The notes beneath the pieces were generated by a model. That model worked only from the letters and a program-made list of their open reading frames with translations, ran no database searches and had not been told where the DNA came from. A program made the position numbers and the translations under genes. From Microbacterium croceum (GTDB lineage: Bacteria > Actinomycetota > Actinomycetes > Actinomycetales > Microbacteriaceae), in assembly GCF_023091245.1 (NCBI RefSeq), contig NZ_JAHWXN010000001.1, positions 1,302,001 through 1,366,000 of the forward strand: DNA of 64,000 nt, given 5' to 3'. This document shows, one piece after another, positions 15,438 to 21,991 of the stretch; position 1 is the stretch's first letter; each line of letters starts with the position of its first letter.

Positions 15438-15808
15438 CACGCCCATGATGCGAATCCGAGCCAGGCGGCGGCGATGGCGAGCACCAGCAGCACGATGTTC
15501 ACCACGAGCGTCTTGACCTCGCCGCGCACGACGTGGGTGACGATCGCGCCGAGCTGCACCAGCACCAGACCGACGGCGGCGAGCGGGGCCAGGATCGTGG
15601 CGATGCCGGTGAGCGGGGGAAGGATCAGGCCGAGGGCGCCGAGCACCTCGACGACTCCGATCGCCTTGACCGTCCACAGCGGGAAGTCGGGAGCCCAGGT
15701 CAGGCCGGACTCGGCCAGCGTGGCCGGTGGGCGAACGACCTTCATCGCACCAGCGCCGAGATAGGCGAGTGCGAGCAGCCCCGCGACGATCCAATATGCG
15801 ATCAACAT
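15437..15808 (-). CDS. DoxX-family membrane protein (CatD type)
   Basis: A 123-residue protein with four membrane segments. It contains the DoxX N-terminal block ALAYLGAGAMKV and the central VVEVLGALGLILPP. DoxX-like proteins accompany oxidoreductases or dioxygenases and are linked to thiol or quinone stress. The ATG at 15808 has AGGAGA just upstream. It is the first gene of a two-gene operon with the CatE-like gene, divergent from a MarR regulator across a 71-bp spacer. Confidence 0.87.
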   Translation of the reverse strand: MLIAYWIVAGLLALAYLGAGAMKVVRPPATLAESGLTWAPDFPLWTVKAIGVVEVLGALGLILPPLTGIATILAPLAAVGLVLVQLGAIVTHVVRGEVKTLVVNIVLLVLAIAAAWLGFASWA

Positions 15809-15847
15809 CGTGATCTCCTTCTGAGGTCCTGCGATCCGGATACGAAT

Positions 15848-15866
15848 GGTTGTTGCTTCAACTAAC
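15848..15866. promoter_or_regulatory. Probable MarR operator in the DoxX/MarR divergent spacer
   Basis: GTTGCTTCAAC (15852-15862) is an inverted repeat (GTTG-CTT-CAAC) inside the longer near-symmetric GGTTGTTGCTTCAACTAAC. It lies midway in the 71-bp spacer between the divergent genes, where one site could repress both directions. Confidence 0.6.
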
Positions 15867-15879
15867 GTACGCTGGTCGC

Positions 15880-16365
15880 ATGGCATTCCAGGTTCCGAGA
15901 ATGGATGAGCGTGAGTCGCGCGCCTGGCTCGGCCTGGTGGCTGTGACGCAGCTGCTTCCGGCCGCTCTGGATTCGCAGCTGCAGCGGGAAGCGCACCTGA
16001 CGCACTTCGAGTTCATGGTGCTGACGGTGCTCCGGTTCGCGCCGCAGAGCACGCTGCGCATGACCGCTCTCGCCGACGCCACCCATGCGACGCTCGCGAG
16101 GCTCTCCCACGTCTGCACGCGTCTGGAGAAGCGCGGGGTGGTGGAGCGCACACCGTCTCCCGACGATCGGCGGGCGACCGACGTCCGGCTCACCTCCGAC
16201 GGGCGGCGGATGCTGATCCGCGCGATGCCGGGGCATATCGCGACCGCACGACGCCTCGTGATCGATGCGCTGACCCCGGCGCAGCTGGACGCGCTGGCCG
16301 AGATCGCCGAGTCGATCACCGACCGGTTGACGGCCGGTGGGGCGTGCCCGCCCGACCGCGACTGA
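15880..16365 (+). CDS. MarR-family regulator, divergent from the DoxX/CatE operon
   Basis: A 161-residue winged-helix regulator. The helix-turn-helix is around TALADATHATLARLSHVCTRLEKRGVVER, and the wing contains PDDRRATDVRLT. It has one Cys, in the recognition-helix region (HVCTRL), which could take part in redox sensing, although the classic N-terminal sensing Cys of YodB/CatR-type proteins is absent. It probably represses the divergent doxX-catE pair. ATG 15880 is used; MDERES at 15901 is an alternative start. Confidence 0.85.
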   Translation: MAFQVPRMDERESRAWLGLVAVTQLLPAALDSQLQREAHLTHFEFMVLTVLRFAPQSTLRMTALADATHATLARLSHVCTRLEKRGVVERTPSPDDRRATDVRLTSDGRRMLIRAMPGHIATARRLVIDALTPAQLDALAEIAESITDRLTAGGACPPDRD

Positions 16366-16453
16366 TGCGTCGCCGCAACGACTTCTCTCCGACTGCAACG
16401 TTTCCTCGCCTGCCGGCCATGTTCTTGATGAGCCACGATGGACGAGGAGCGTC

Positions 16454-16795
16454 ATGAACGATCAGGAACTCGATGAGCGGTTGCGCCGCGCCGATCCGGC
16501 CGGCCGTGCCCCGGAGACGCTCGAGTGGACGATAGACCAGCTGGTCACACGTCCACTCGTCGCTCGCCCGCAGGAGTGGATGCAGCACCCTCGCCCCCAG
16601 GACATCGGCTCCCCGGAGTCGATCCAACCCTGGGCGGTGGTCGAGCAGGGCCTCGCCGTGCTCGATCACGTGATCCCCGGCATCGCGTGGGGGGCCGCGA
16701 CTCCCGGCGAGTCCTTCGAGCCGGGCGATCCGCATCTGGCGTCGGTCACCCAGTTGTGCCGCGACGACCTCGACAGTCTCGAGCCCGGCGAATGA
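16454..16795 (+). CDS. Hypothetical protein, possible remnant of an anti-sigma-like gene
   Basis: A 113-residue soluble protein beginning MNDQELDERLRRADPAG, a start resembling N-termini of anti-sigma or associated proteins encoded beside ECF sigma genes in Microbacteriaceae. The rest is rich in Pro, Trp and acidic residues and is not recognised. Its stop overlaps a short frame that leads, after an apparent frame change, into a sigma-factor region-4 remnant, so the locus looks like a decayed sigma/anti-sigma pair. Expression is uncertain. Confidence 0.5.
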   Translation: MNDQELDERLRRADPAGRAPETLEWTIDQLVTRPLVARPQEWMQHPRPQDIGSPESIQPWAVVEQGLAVLDHVIPGIAWGAATPGESFEPGDPHLASVTQLCRDDLDSLEPGE

Positions 16796-16864
16796 CGCCG
16801 AAGCTGCGCGCGCCGGTGCCGGACATCACCGCCGGCGCCGAGCGGATCGAATCCATCGTCCGGC

Positions 16865-17002
16865 GAGATCATCCGTCTGCGTCACTGGGACGGGTTCGCG
16901 CTCACCGAGATCGCACAGCACCTCGGCAGGCCTGCGGGAACGATCCGCAGTCGCTACAGCCGAGCGCGCGCCGTGTTGCGGGCCGTCCTCGAGGCGGAGT
17001 GA
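16865..17002 (+). pseudogene. Remnant of an ECF sigma factor (region 4 only)
   Basis: Translation from 16865 gives 45 residues starting EIIRLRHWDGFALTEIAQ and ending in LRAVLEAE, which is the sigma-70 region 4 helix-turn-helix including the GRPAGTIRSRYSRAR recognition part. Regions 2 and the linker are missing, and no start codon or upstream in-frame sigma sequence is present. The piece is followed directly by a strong terminator. I read it as the 3' end of a deleted sigma gene. Confidence 0.7.
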
Positions 17003-17044
17003 GCCGGTTGCACGGAACGGATGTCCGATCCGTGCGACCGGCTC
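17001..17044. terminator. Bidirectional terminator between the sigma remnant and nhaA
   Basis: Two 16-nt arms (17001-17016 and 17029-17044) pair with a single G-U wobble around a 12-nt loop. It lies between converging genes and can serve both. Confidence 0.8.
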
Positions 17045-17059
17045 TGCGGGGGTGTCGCC

Positions 17060-18331
17060 TCAGTCGACGAGCTGAGCGCGGCGCGCGCGAGCGTTGCGGC
17101 GGGCCAGGATCACTCCGCCGATGACCGCAGCGAGGAACGACCCGAGGAGCACGCCGATCTTCACATGCTCGTCGGCGACCGAGCTCGATCCATAGGCGAG
17201 CTCGCCGACCAGGAGAGAGACGGTGAAGCCGATTCCGGCGACGAAGCTCATACCGACCAGGTCTGGCCAGCGCAGCGTCTCGTCGAGGCGCAGTGCGGGG
17301 AGTCGACTGAGCAGGAACGTCGTCGCGAGGATCCCGATGGGCTTTCCGGCGACCAAGCCCACGATGATGCCGATCGTGATCGGGTCGGTGAGTGCAGAGC
17401 GGAGTCCATCGAGTCCGCCGATGGTCACCCCTGCGGCGAAGAACGCGAAGATCGGCACGGCGAAGAGCGTCGCAACGACACCCCAGCGGTCCGCGAAGTG
17501 CGGAGCCATGCCGTCGTACAGCGGCTCGCCGGACTCATCGTTCCCCGCGCGCACGCGAGCGCGTTCCGTGGGTACCACGGGCACGACGAAGCCGAGCAGC
17601 ACACCGGCGACCGTGGCATGCACGCCTGCGGTGTGGATGCACACCCACACCGCGATCGCGAGCGGCAGCAGGATCCACCAGGCGCACACACCCTTCTGTG
17701 CGAGCAGCGCGAATCCGGCCAGCGGCAGCAGCGCGAGAGCGAGCCACGGGACGCTGATCGTCTCGGTGTAGAAGGTCGCGATGATGGTGATCGCGATCAG
17801 GTCATCGATGATCGCCAGCGTCAGCAGGAAGACGCGGAGTGCAGGAGGGAGGAATTTCCCGACCACGGCGATCACGGCGACGGCGAAGGCGATGTCCGTC
17901 GCGGTGGGGATCGCCCACCCGCGCAGCACGTCCGCCCCGCTGTTCACGTTGATCATGACGAAGATCAATGCCGGCACGGCGACGCCTCCCACCGCCGCGG
18001 CGATCGGCAGGGCGGCCTGGCGTGGGTCGCGCAGGCGTCCGGTGACGAACTCCTCCTTCAGCTCGAGGCCCACGACGAAGAAGAAGATCGCCAGCAGCCC
18101 GTCGGCGGCCCAGGCCCCGACGCTGAGCTCGAGATGCAGTTCGGGGATGCCGAAGGTGAAGTCGCGCACCGATTCGTACCAGGGGGCCGCCGGGCTGTTC
18201 GCCAGGATGAGGGCGGCCACCGTCGCCACGAGAAGGAGAGAGCCTCCGAGGACGTCGCTGCGGGCGTTGGAGCGGATGCCCCGCCACAGCTCGTGCGGAG
18301 CGAGGGAGAAACGAGAAGGGGAAGTGGACAC
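17060..18331 (-). CDS. nhaA: Na+/H+ antiporter NhaA
   Basis: A 423-residue inner-membrane antiporter of full length, with about 12 membrane segments. The pair of transport aspartates is D176-D177 in LAIIDDLIAI, and the upstream conserved Asp is D146 in TATDIAFA; these correspond to D163/D164 and D133 of the E. coli protein. It exchanges internal Na+ or Li+ for protons, controlling pH and salt. The ATG at 18331 precedes a typical cytoplasmic N-terminus. The spacer upstream is Arg/His-rich on the minus strand and holds a GC-rich hairpin that could be a leader element. Confidence 0.95.
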   Translation of the reverse strand: MSTSPSRFSLAPHELWRGIRSNARSDVLGGSLLLVATVAALILANSPAAPWYESVRDFTFGIPELHLELSVGAWAADGLLAIFFFVVGLELKEEFVTGRLRDPRQAALPIAAAVGGVAVPALIFVMINVNSGADVLRGWAIPTATDIAFAVAVIAVVGKFLPPALRVFLLTLAIIDDLIAITIIATFYTETISVPWLALALLPLAGFALLAQKGVCAWWILLPLAIAVWVCIHTAGVHATVAGVLLGFVVPVVPTERARVRAGNDESGEPLYDGMAPHFADRWGVVATLFAVPIFAFFAAGVTIGGLDGLRSALTDPITIGIIVGLVAGKPIGILATTFLLSRLPALRLDETLRWPDLVGMSFVAGIGFTVSLLVGELAYGSSSVADEHVKIGVLLGSFLAAVIGGVILARRNARARRAQLVD

Positions 18332-18400
18332 GACGAGACCTCACGGGGGAGAAGGGGTGGATGGCACAGAAGACCACCGCCCCGTCCTTCGAGGCGTGGC

Positions 18401-18574
18401 CTAGGTGCGTGGCGGTGGGCAGCCGGCGATCTCGCCGTGCGAGAGCGTGCCCCACACGCTGGTCCATCCGTTCGTGCCGGGGTGCAGCACGACGCGCATC
18501 CACTCCCTCATCGGGGTCGCCGAGCGCAGCTCATGCGGAGCGCGCGTCGAGCCGGCGATCGAGAGGATGGGCAT
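18401..18574 (-). CDS. Possible small protein upstream of nhaA
   Basis: A 57-residue frame containing VVLHPGTNGWTSVWGTLSHG and ending CPPPRT. It lies between the ArsR gene and nhaA on the same strand. No ribosome site is evident and I recognise no family. The Trp/Gly/His composition is not the usual Ala/Arg-rich look of spurious frames in this genome, so it is listed as possible. Confidence 0.35.
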   Translation of the reverse strand: MPILSIAGSTRAPHELRSATPMREWMRVVLHPGTNGWTSVWGTLSHGEIAGCPPPRT

Positions 18575-18628
18575 CAGACCAGCCTATCGGGAGCGCTGAT
18601 GCACCTGGAGACGGCATGCACGCGCTGC

Positions 18629-18970
18629 TCACAGGGCGCGGAGGGCTGCGGCGGCGGCATCCATCGCGTCGACGTCGAGAGCGAAGTAGGCCCACTTGCC
18701 GCGTTGTTCGCGCGTGACGAGTCCGGCGTCCGCGAGGAGCTTCATGTGGTGAGAAACGGTGCCCTGCGAGAGGCCGACGGGCTCGGTCAGGTCGCAGATG
18801 CACGCCTCCCCGCCCGCGCCGGCAGCGATGAGAGACAACAGTCTGACCCGCGTGGGGTCGCCCAGCGCCTTGAACACCCGAGCGACACGGTCGGCATCCT
18901 CGGGGGACATCGAGGGGCTGATGCGCGGGACACAGCACTCGCTCGCTTCGCTCCTCGTTGGCACGCTCAC
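18629..18970 (-). CDS. arsR: ArsR/SmtB-family metalloregulator, arsenic-sensor type
   Basis: A 113-residue winged-helix repressor. Counting from the GTG at 18970, an adjacent Cys pair (C12-C13) sits at the N-terminus and CIC (C57, C59) at the start of the DNA-binding helices; this pattern is like the three-coordinate As(III) site of corynebacterial ArsR. The HTH reads GLSQGTVSHHMKLLADAGLV. The GTG start is preferred to the longer ATG starts at 19024 and 19039 because the two ArsR-type boxes (18989-19004 and 19025-19040) would otherwise lie within the gene. It is divergent from an FAD oxidoreductase that it probably represses. Confidence 0.82.
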   Translation of the reverse strand: MSVPTRSEASECCVPRISPSMSPEDADRVARVFKALGDPTRVRLLSLIAAGAGGEACICDLTEPVGLSQGTVSHHMKLLADAGLVTREQRGKWAYFALDVDAMDAAAAALRAL

Positions 18971-18988
18971 GAGTCGATTCTGACACGC

Positions 18989-19040
18989 ATTGACAATCTT
19001 CGATAGGTCGATCAGAGTCGTCATATTGAAGAATCTCAAT
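18989..19040. promoter_or_regulatory. Two ArsR-type operator boxes
   Basis: ATTGAAGAATCTCAAT (19025-19040) has inverted ATTGA/TCAAT arms. ATTGACAATCTTCGAT (18989-19004), read on the other strand, matches it at 12 of 16 positions. Both lie in the divergent spacer between the arsR gene and the flavoprotein gene, the second ending 13 bp before the flavoprotein start. Confidence 0.65.
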
Positions 19041-19053
19041 GTGAGGAGATGTG

Positions 19054-20355
19054 ATGTCCGAGCTTCCTGTCGTCGTCATCGGAGCGGGCCCGCAGGGCCT
19101 TGCCGCCGCGGCGCATCTCGTCGAACGCGACGTGAGCGTCATCGTCGTCGAGCGTGGGCGTGGTCCTGCCTCGGCGGTCTCCGAATGGGGGCATGTGCGC
19201 CTGTTCTCGGCGTGGCCGGAGCTCACGGATGCAGCCGCCCGTCGCCTGCTCGAGTCGACCGGGTGGAGTGCGCCCGTGTCGGGCTATCCGACCGGGGCGG
19301 AGTGGGTGCGCGACTACCTGGCGCCGCTCGCCGGTGTCATGGGAGAGCGGATCCGCTACGGCGCGACCGTCACCGGAGTGGCGCGCCAGGGGCGGGACAA
19401 AGTCGTCGACGCAGGGCGCAGGAGTCAACCGTTCGTCGTCCACACGGTCGATGGCGAGGGCGGCGAATCCCGCTTTCTCGCCCGTGCTGTCATCGACGCG
19501 AGCGGCACCTGGGGGCTACCGAATCCTGCGGGGGCGGACGGCTTCCCTGCCATCGGCGAGACCGCGGCAGTGGACCTGATCTCGTACCGCATCCCTGCCG
19601 AAATCTCGGAACTCGCCGGTTCGCATGTCGTCGTCGTGGGGGCAGGGCACTCGGCAACTCACGCCGTACTGCGCCTGAGCGAGCTGGCACGTCGGTCACC
19701 GGGAACGCGCGTGACCTGGTTGCTGCGCCGGGGGAGTGCGGCGAACGTCTTCGGCGGCGGCGCCGGAGACGAGCTTACCGAGCGCGCCGCACTCGGCTCC
19801 CGTGCGCGCAAGGTGATCGACGACGGTGTCGTGGATCTGGTGACAGGGTTCCGTGTCGCCGAGTTCCGGCAGCGCGATGACGGGCTGACGGTCATCGCCG
19901 AAGACGGACGCGAGGTAACGGCTGTCGGGCACGTCTTCGCCCTCACCGGCTTCCGTCCTGACACCGGGATGCTGCGAGAGCTGCGGATCGACCTCGATCC
20001 CACGCTCGAGGCCGTCGCGGGCATCGCATCCGATATCGACCCGAACATCCACTCCTGCGGATCGGTGCCTGCGACCGGCGCGAGAGAGCTTGCGCAGCCG
20101 GAAGCGGGGTTCTTCATCGTCGGAGCGAAGTCGTACGGGCGAGCCCCGACCTTCCTGGCGCTCACCGGGTATGAGCAGGTACGCAGCGTCGTCGCGCATC
20201 TCACGGGCGACGTCGTGGCGGCCGCCCGCAGCGAGCTCACCCTTCCGGCAACCGGAGTGTGCGGCGGATCCGGAGACTTCGACGACAACGCGGCTGGGTG
20301 CTGTGTCGCCCCCGCTGTCCTTCAGATCGGTGCGCGGCCGGTGAGCGCCCCCTGA
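19054..20355 (+). CDS. FAD-dependent NAD(P)H oxidoreductase of the arsenic locus (ArsO-like)
   Basis: A 433-residue two-dinucleotide-binding flavoprotein. The FAD motif is GAGPQG near residue 10, and the NAD(P) motif is VVVGAGHSATHA at about 195. The C-terminus is Cys-rich (CGGSGDF and AGCC), which could bind arsenite or shuttle thiols. Such flavin monooxygenase-like proteins recur in actinobacterial ars loci, but their exact reaction is not settled. GAGGAG precedes the ATG at 19054. It is transcribed divergently from arsR and followed by a weak hairpin, and the next ars genes are on the same strand. Confidence 0.82.
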   Translation: MSELPVVVIGAGPQGLAAAAHLVERDVSVIVVERGRGPASAVSEWGHVRLFSAWPELTDAAARRLLESTGWSAPVSGYPTGAEWVRDYLAPLAGVMGERIRYGATVTGVARQGRDKVVDAGRRSQPFVVHTVDGEGGESRFLARAVIDASGTWGLPNPAGADGFPAIGETAAVDLISYRIPAEISELAGSHVVVVGAGHSATHAVLRLSELARRSPGTRVTWLLRRGSAANVFGGGAGDELTERAALGSRARKVIDDGVVDLVTGFRVAEFRQRDDGLTVIAEDGREVTAVGHVFALTGFRPDTGMLRELRIDLDPTLEAVAGIASDIDPNIHSCGSVPATGARELAQPEAGFFIVGAKSYGRAPTFLALTGYEQVRSVVAHLTGDVVAAARSELTLPATGVCGGSGDFDDNAAGCCVAPAVLQIGARPVSAP

Positions 20356-20356
20356 T

Positions 20357-20371
20357 CCCCGCTCGGCGGGG
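20357..20371 (+). terminator. Short GC hairpin after the flavoprotein gene
   Basis: CCCCGC (20357-20362) and GCGGGG (20366-20371) form a tight 6-bp stem with a 3-nt loop directly after the stop codon. It is weak evidence for termination. Confidence 0.4.
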
Positions 20372-20454
20372 CATACTCCGGCCTCTCACACCGTCTCGAC
20401 GACGGTGGCGTCCTGAGCTGAACGACAGGTGAACTCTCTGCCACACCCTTGCTT

Positions 20455-20500
20455 CTTGAATCGATAGTCATCAATATAGAAACATGTCGAATCAAGAGAT
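20455..20500 (+). promoter_or_regulatory. Promoter/operator region of the arsRC-arsC genes
   Basis: CTTGAATCGA and TCGAATCAAG form a near-perfect 10-bp inverted repeat around an AT-rich core containing TATAGA, a good -10 candidate. The AT content stands out from the neighbourhood. A repressor of the ArsR class, probably the fusion protein encoded 70 bp downstream, is the likely binder. Confidence 0.5.
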
Positions 20501-20566
20501 CGGGTCGATCGTCTTCGTGGGCGGGCCTGTCCACACCGACCCGTGCTCCGCCGAGAGGATGCCGTC

Positions 20567-21553
20567 ATGAGTGTCACCCTGACGACCGCAGATGACACCT
20601 GCAGTCCCGTCGCCACCCACGCCATCGGGCTGGAGGCCGCCTCCTCGGTCGCAGCCACGCTGAAGGCCCTGTCGGATCCGCTGCGGCTGCGGATGCTGTC
20701 GGCCATCGCATCCGACCCGCGCGGCGAGTCCTGTGTCTGCGATCTCGCCGAGCTCGCGGATGTCTCGCAGCCGACCGTCTCACACCATCTCAAGGTGCTG
20801 AAGGATGTCGACGTCCTCACCTCCGAGCGGCGGGGAACCTGGGTCTGGTACCGGATCGATCCGAGCCGACGGAGCGCCGTCACGGCACTGCTCGATTCGT
20901 TCGCACCCGCCAGCGTCGCGCCCTGGAGCGGCGACGGCGAAGCGCGCCGGCCCGACTTCGATGCACGGGTGACCCGTCTCGCGCAGGAGCTCGCGGCGGA
21001 GACCCCGGAGCTCGATGCCGACGTCGTGCTCACGACCGTCCGCGAGTCCTACACGGCCCTCGCGCGGACCGCTCGCGTCACCTCGGCGCTGGTTCCCCTC
21101 ACCGAGCGCTTCGCCCGTCAGCGCCTCAGCGACCTCACCCGTGACCGGGCCACGGCGGTGCCCCAGGTGCTGTTCGTCTGTGTCGCCAACGCCGGACGCT
21201 CGCAACTCGCCGCGGCGCTCGTCAACAAGCTCGCCGGTGGCAAGGTCGTGGCCCGCTCGGCGGGATCGAGCCCGGCGGACGTCATCCACCCGCATGTGCG
21301 CTCGCTGCTGGCCGAGATCGAAGGCGATACCGCAGCCGAGCGATTCCCGAAGCCGCTCACCGACGACGCCGTCCGCGCGGCCGACGTCGTCATCACGATG
21401 GGGTGCGGCGATGTCTGCCCCATCATCCCCGGGGTGCGCTACGACGACTGGGCTGTCGGCGACCCGGCCCTCGCCTCGCCCGAAGGCGTCGAGGCCATCC
21501 GCGACGACATCGCCGGCCGCGTGCGCGCACTCGTCGACGACCTCCTTCCCTGA
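20567..21553 (+). CDS. ArsR-ArsC fusion: metalloregulator plus arsenate reductase domain
   Basis: A 328-residue two-domain protein. Residues about 30-110 form an ArsR winged helix (ESCVCDLAEL, then DVSQPTVSHHLKVL). Residues about 115-190 are a helical linker with an Asp/Glu-rich segment. Residues about 195-328 are a low-molecular-weight-phosphatase-type arsenate reductase with the P-loop VCVANAGRSQ and the later GCGDVCP. The reductase part would convert As(V) to As(III), which the sensor part could detect. The ATG at 20567 has GAGAGGA at 8 bp. It is followed 26 bp later by a stand-alone ArsC. The same fusion type is known in other actinobacteria. Confidence 0.88.
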   Translation: MSVTLTTADDTCSPVATHAIGLEAASSVAATLKALSDPLRLRMLSAIASDPRGESCVCDLAELADVSQPTVSHHLKVLKDVDVLTSERRGTWVWYRIDPSRRSAVTALLDSFAPASVAPWSGDGEARRPDFDARVTRLAQELAAETPELDADVVLTTVRESYTALARTARVTSALVPLTERFARQRLSDLTRDRATAVPQVLFVCVANAGRSQLAAALVNKLAGGKVVARSAGSSPADVIHPHVRSLLAEIEGDTAAERFPKPLTDDAVRAADVVITMGCGDVCPIIPGVRYDDWAVGDPALASPEGVEAIRDDIAGRVRALVDDLLP

Positions 21554-21579
21554 TCCCACCCCTCGCACCTGGAGCACTC

Positions 21580-21987
21580 ATGACCGACACGACCACCATG
21601 CCCTCCGTCCTCTTCGTCTGCGTGCACAACGCCGGCCGCTCGCAGATGGCCGCCGGGTTCCTGCGCGAGATCGCCGGTGACCGCATCGAGGTGCGCTCCG
21701 CCGGTTCGATGCCCGCCGAGCAGATCAACCCGATCGCCGTCGAAGCCATGTCCGAAGTCGGCATCGACATCACCGCCGAGCAGCCCAAGGTGCTCACCAC
21801 GGAGGCCGTTCAAGCCTCGGATGTGGTGATCACGATGGGATGCGGCGACGCCTGCCCCTTCTTCCCCGGCAAGCGCTACGAGGATTGGAAGCTCGACGAC
21901 CCGGCCGGCCAGGGCATTGATGCGGTGCGCCCGATCCGGGACGACATCCGTGCGCGGATCGAACAGCTGGTGAGCGAACTGATCTGA
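21580..21987 (+). CDS. arsC: Arsenate reductase ArsC (LMW-phosphatase type)
   Basis: A 135-residue single-domain reductase. The catalytic P-loop is C14-V-H-N-A-G-R20-S, and the resolving-side segment is CGDACPFFPGKRYEDW. In actinobacteria this class uses mycothiol/mycoredoxin or thioredoxin to reduce arsenate to arsenite. It starts 26 bp after the fusion gene and is probably cotranscribed. It converges on the sulfur-redox gene with only 4 bp between stop codons. No arsenite exporter (Acr3 or ArsB) is adjacent. Confidence 0.9.
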   Translation: MTDTTTMPSVLFVCVHNAGRSQMAAGFLREIAGDRIEVRSAGSMPAEQINPIAVEAMSEVGIDITAEQPKVLTTEAVQASDVVITMGCGDACPFFPGKRYEDWKLDDPAGQGIDAVRPIRDDIRARIEQLVSELI

Positions 21988-21991
21988 CTGA

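Noticed and set aside
18332..18400. A sodium or NhaA-type riboswitch before nhaA
   Set aside because: Only a short GC-rich hairpin is visible; I could not match a conserved riboswitch core.
20357..20371. An attachment site or integrase-type border of an arsenic island
   Set aside because: The hairpin is short, no integrase or direct-repeat borders flank the ars genes, and base composition is like the surroundings.
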